A stretch of 64,000 bases of DNA, from the NCBI RefSeq assembly GCF_015207735.1, contig NZ_JADEWG010000005.1:1-64000 (forward strand), written 5' to 3'. Positions 61,208-64,000 of this stretch are shown here, piece after piece. Source of the DNA: [Phormidium] sp. LEGE 05292 (GTDB taxonomy: Bacteria > Cyanobacteriota > Cyanobacteriia > Cyanobacteriales > Aerosakkonemataceae). The notes below the pieces were generated by a model. The model was given only the letters and a program-made list of their open reading frames with translations, was not told the origin of the DNA and made no database searches. Numbering within the stretch: position 1 is the first letter of the stretch; each line of letters begins with the position of its first letter. A program made the translations under genes and the position numbers.

Positions 61208-62860
61208 TTACTCCCAATCTAATTGAATTATCCGTTGCAGAGTCCCTAAACCCGCTTCTTCGTGGGAGATGAATTTAGCGGAAAACAAAGCCATCATATC
61301 TGGTAATTTTGGATTCCCTTTAGAAGCACCCTTTACCCCTCTAGCAACTAACAAACCACAATTACCTTTTGTTTTCTTAGTGCGAGAATCCCATTTTTTT
61401 CGTGCTTCTTTATGTGTAGAATCATTTTGACTAAACTCGCCAAACAGGTACATTTCCCCATTTTTTGTTTGCAAAATGCCTAAGTCATAAACATCGCTTT
61501 CAAAGGGGTCTTCCCCAGGATTAAAGAATATTTTATCTAAACCGCCTGCTGCTTCAATCTGTTCAATCAAAGTTATGGCTTTTGGGCGAGAAGTTTGGAT
61601 TAAAATTACTGGGAAACCATCCCCTGTTTTCAGGACACTTTCTGTTAATTGAATGCTGTCTAAATTAGAACGAAAATAATCCATCATTTCCCAAGTAACC
61701 ATGTCAAGGCTGACAAAAGAATCTGGTGGGATTAAATCATCACGCAAGTCAGGCAAGAGGTCATCTTCATCATCTTCATCTTCGTCTTCAAGATCGACCA
61801 AACCTTCTGAACTAGCCATTTCCCACAATTCTTCGGTTACATCTGGCAAAGTTGCTACTTTCACAGATACTACCTGATTAGTTTCCGATCCTGGGGGCAG
61901 AGTAATGCGGTAGTTACTATTAATTTTCGGAATATCATCTATGGAGAGTCGGCGACGATGTTGGCGCAAAAATCGATTTAAAGCTGTGAGGGCGACAAAA
62001 ACGGTTAATGCTTCTTCTTCAAATAAAGAAGCTCTTAAACCTTCTAAAGGATGAATATTGCCAAAATTAGGCTCGACTTCCGACAATGATAAATCTGCCA
62101 GGTCGAGATCTTCGTCGTATTCTTCAAACAAATCTTCTGTTCTTTCAAAGGTGATAAATAAACAATCTTGTTTGAGGAAAGATTCTTCTAGTTGTTCGAT
62201 CGAGCTTTCTTGCTGTTGGATCACTGAAGCGCGAAATTGTTTCAAAGAATCCAAAGAACGGTATAACAGAATGCCGTATTCTTTGCCTAACATCCCTAAA
62301 ATTGAGACATATAAAGTTTGAATATCCCATTTATTAATTTCGAGCGAAATTATCTGATGTTCCTCTAAAACTTCCCAAGGAGCACAGCGCCAAATTTCTT
62401 CAGCTACTTCCATTAATGGGGTAGCGTACTGGGGAGGCAAATTTGGAGGTTGAGAGTTTTGATCTTCTTCAAATTCCCGAAATAATTCATCAATTAGCGG
62501 TAGGGAAGATACATATTCAATAGCAATACCTAAATCTTGCAATATGCCTCTTAAGTAAAATTGAATTTCCCGATCGCGCACCACAATTTTTTGTGGTTTA
62601 CCTGGTTTTACAGGCCCTTGGGGATACTCCATCGCCCGCAACAAAGTCCGCACAATGGCTTCTGGGCCTACTTCCGACCCCACCACATCCATCGCCCGGA
62701 CAACTCCCTGGCTTCCATCTACCCAGACAATACATTCTTTTTGTCCGTTGTAGTCAGACTCAACATTAGCAGATAAATGTCGGCGATCGCCCTCCCATAC
62801 GCTGGGAATTTGATTTAAATTATTTAACCGACGATAGGTAGAGCGATTAAGAGTTGTCAT
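61208..62860 (-). CDS. DUF6930-like large acidic protein
   Basis: From M-T-T-L-N-R-S-T-Y-R-R-L (62860) the product has 550 residues; a TTG at 62872 would add four. It has a C-I-V-W-V-D-G-S-Q-G-V-V-R-A-M-D block and an aspartate/glutamate-rich stretch (about 350-365: E-D-E-D-E-D-D-E-D-D-L). The C-terminal part has L-L-V-A-R-G-V-K-G-A-S-K-G-N-P-K-L-P-D. The family name is tentative. Function unknown; no membrane helices. Confidence 0.65.
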   Translation of the reverse strand: MTTLNRSTYRRLNNLNQIPSVWEGDRRHLSANVESDYNGQKECIVWVDGSQGVVRAMDVVGSEVGPEAIVRTLLRAMEYPQGPVKPGKPQKIVVRDREIQFYLRGILQDLGIAIEYVSSLPLIDELFREFEEDQNSQPPNLPPQYATPLMEVAEEIWRCAPWEVLEEHQIISLEINKWDIQTLYVSILGMLGKEYGILLYRSLDSLKQFRASVIQQQESSIEQLEESFLKQDCLFITFERTEDLFEEYDEDLDLADLSLSEVEPNFGNIHPLEGLRASLFEEEALTVFVALTALNRFLRQHRRRLSIDDIPKINSNYRITLPPGSETNQVVSVKVATLPDVTEELWEMASSEGLVDLEDEDEDDEDDLLPDLRDDLIPPDSFVSLDMVTWEMMDYFRSNLDSIQLTESVLKTGDGFPVILIQTSRPKAITLIEQIEAAGGLDKIFFNPGEDPFESDVYDLGILQTKNGEMYLFGEFSQNDSTHKEARKKWDSRTKKTKGNCGLLVARGVKGASKGNPKLPDMMALFSAKFISHEEAGLGTLQRIIQLDWE

Positions 62861-62872
62861 AGAACAAAGCAA

Positions 62873-63362
62873 AAGAAGAACTATATTGTCTGAGAATTTA
62901 TGCTCAGGGACTTGACGTGAGAAGCAGTTGAGGTTTTAGATGAATCTACCTGCTTAAGTTACAGAAAAAGACTCCCTTTCTCTACACACTACACCCAAAA
63001 CCCCTGATTGTGTTTGGACTGTACTTTCCTTTCAGTAGGGTTGCTGCTAGTGGAATCATTTTACCTCTCCTCACCTCCCACTACCCATTATTACCAGCGT
63101 CAAAAAATCTAACTAGCAACTTCTTAGGTTATTAAGCTGTTCAGCATTTAAATAGCGGACGAGGATTTGGTAAAAAGGAACAGGGAACATAGACTACATG
63201 ATTTAAATGCACGATCGCTTTCGTAGCAGAGAAATCTTTATCTTTAAAAAACTTATTCTCAAACTCCAGATTCACTCACCGATTCTACCAAGCCGGATAA
63301 AATGTAATGATAGGCAAATATAGTCGATGTGATGCGGCATTTTTAAGGAGTAGCACAAACCC
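62873..63362. other. Long gene-free region before sufA
   Basis: This 490-bp gap includes the GCTGTTCAGC element (63136-63208), related to 21447-21501. AAGGAG (63345-63350) lies before the sufA ATG at good spacing. The rest is AT-rich with C-rich tracts; no RNA gene or ORF was supported. Confidence 0.5.
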
Positions 63363-63719
63363 ATGTCTACAACAACTCAGTCTCAACAAAAAGGACTTCA
63401 AGTAACTGATGGTGCCCTCGCCCAACTGAAACTTCTCCGGGACAAACAAGGTCAAGACCTCTGTTTACGGGTGGGTGTGCGCCAAGGCGGTTGCTCTGGA
63501 ATGTCCTACACAATGGACTTTATTGAGCCTAGCACTATTCGGGAAGAAGATGACGTTTTTGATTATGATGGCTTCCAGTTAGTGTGCGATCGCAAAAGTT
63601 TACTTTACATCTACGGTCTGATGCTTGACTACAGCGATTCAATGATCGGCGGCGGTTTCCAATTTACTAACCCCAATGCCAGTCAAACCTGTGGTTGTGG
63701 AAAATCTTTTGCTGTTTAA
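63363..63719 (+). CDS. sufA: A-type iron-sulfur carrier SufA
   Basis: The 118-residue product has G-G-C-S-G-M (Cys44) and the C-terminal C-G-C-G-K (Cys110, Cys112) that bind the cluster in A-type carriers. It delivers Fe-S clusters to apoproteins. Divergent from the DUF6930-like gene. Confidence 0.93.
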   Translation: MSTTTQSQQKGLQVTDGALAQLKLLRDKQGQDLCLRVGVRQGGCSGMSYTMDFIEPSTIREEDDVFDYDGFQLVCDRKSLLYIYGLMLDYSDSMIGGGFQFTNPNASQTCGCGKSFAV

Positions 63720-63844
63720 TAATAAACAACGGAGCAATTTTAGATTTAGGCTTTCTGATTGTGTCTAAATCTAAAATTCTCCCAAACACCCCAGATTTAT
63801 CTGTGTGGTCAATCTAAAATCCCAAATCTAAAAGCTAAAATCGA

Positions 63845-64000
63845 ATGACTCAATCTGTTGACTCTCTGTTTGAATCGGCTATTGAACGTTACAAAGCTGG
63901 AGAAGAACCAAAAGCATTAATTCCAGTGTTTAAAGACCTTTGCGATCGCACTCCCAAAAGTAGCGCCTCTTGGACTTGTTTAGCTTGGTTATACTTGCTA
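63845..64000 (+). CDS. TPR-like protein, 5' part only
   Basis: The first 52 codons encode M-T-Q-S-V-D-S-L-F, then A-I-E-R-Y-K-A-G-E and W-T-C-L-A-W-L-Y-L-L, a tetratricopeptide-like helical pattern. The gene runs past the window edge. It lies 125 bp after sufA. Confidence 0.65.
   Translation, partial: MTQSVDSLFESAIERYKAGEEPKALIPVFKDLCDRTPKSSASWTCLAWLYLL

Overview
The window is chromosomal DNA from a cyanobacterium. Evidence: a photosystem II D1 gene, a BMC shell protein of the CcmK type, crtQ-type zeta-carotene desaturase, a PaO-like Rieske oxygenase, SufA, cobyric acid synthase, many cyanobacteria-restricted hypothetical families, and very frequent HIP1-like GCGATCGC octamers. Moderate-to-low GC and many pentapeptide, WD40-kinase and repeat elements fit a filamentous Oscillatoriales-like genome. 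That placement is inference; no rRNA gene is present to confirm it.

Layout. 0-7 kb: DUF1361 membrane protein, a D1-prime-type psbA with its own promoter and terminator, and a TetR regulator divergent from a DevB-DevC-DevA exporter operon whose promoter carries two palindromic operators. 6.6-14.9 kb: hemJ, pentapeptide protein, hydrolase, Rieske oxygenase, small conserved proteins, SAM hydrolase, DUF2301 and dprA. 14.9-28.5 kb: WD40 Ser/Thr kinase, M3 oligopeptidase, a solitary CcmK paralog, a DUF29 gene with two decayed copies, UDP-glucuronate epimerase plus tex, a secreted four-repeat cysteine protein, and a DUF433/DUF5615 toxin-antitoxin-like pair. 28.5-41 kb: a solitary DNA phosphorothioation-associated methyltransferase with a duplicated flanking domain, a CHASE4-HAMP adenylate cyclase, a peptide-type ABC importer (binding protein and two permeases, no ATPases) with a folded tandem repeat between the permease genes, and an orphan double-ATPase. 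41-44.6 kb: ctaA-ctaB and an old yellow enzyme.

44.6-48.7 kb is the most accessory-looking stretch. It has a HicA/HicB cluster with a near-identical duplicated hicB, a truncated hicA and a decayed hicB start. Next to these are an XRE-HTH/pentapeptide fusion with a perfect 14-bp-arm palindrome in front of it and, divergently, a DEDDh exonuclease-fold protein that has lost two of its catalytic acids. 48.7-64 kb returns to ordinary genes: DrrAB-like ABC exporter, PrxQ, cobQ plus ferredoxin, an ethylene-receptor-type hybrid histidine kinase, SRPBCC plus crtQ, conserved hypotheticals, sufA and the start of a TPR-like gene cut by the window edge.

Intergenic DNA is rich in dispersed structured repeats: GGGCGGGTTT-arm elements, CCCCTTAATAAGGGG arrays, AGAAGGC heptamers, GC-rich Y-shaped elements and CCCCAGT heptamers. 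No tRNA, rRNA, CRISPR array, insertion sequence or phage gene was recognised. Family names rest on remembered sequence patterns; no database search was run.
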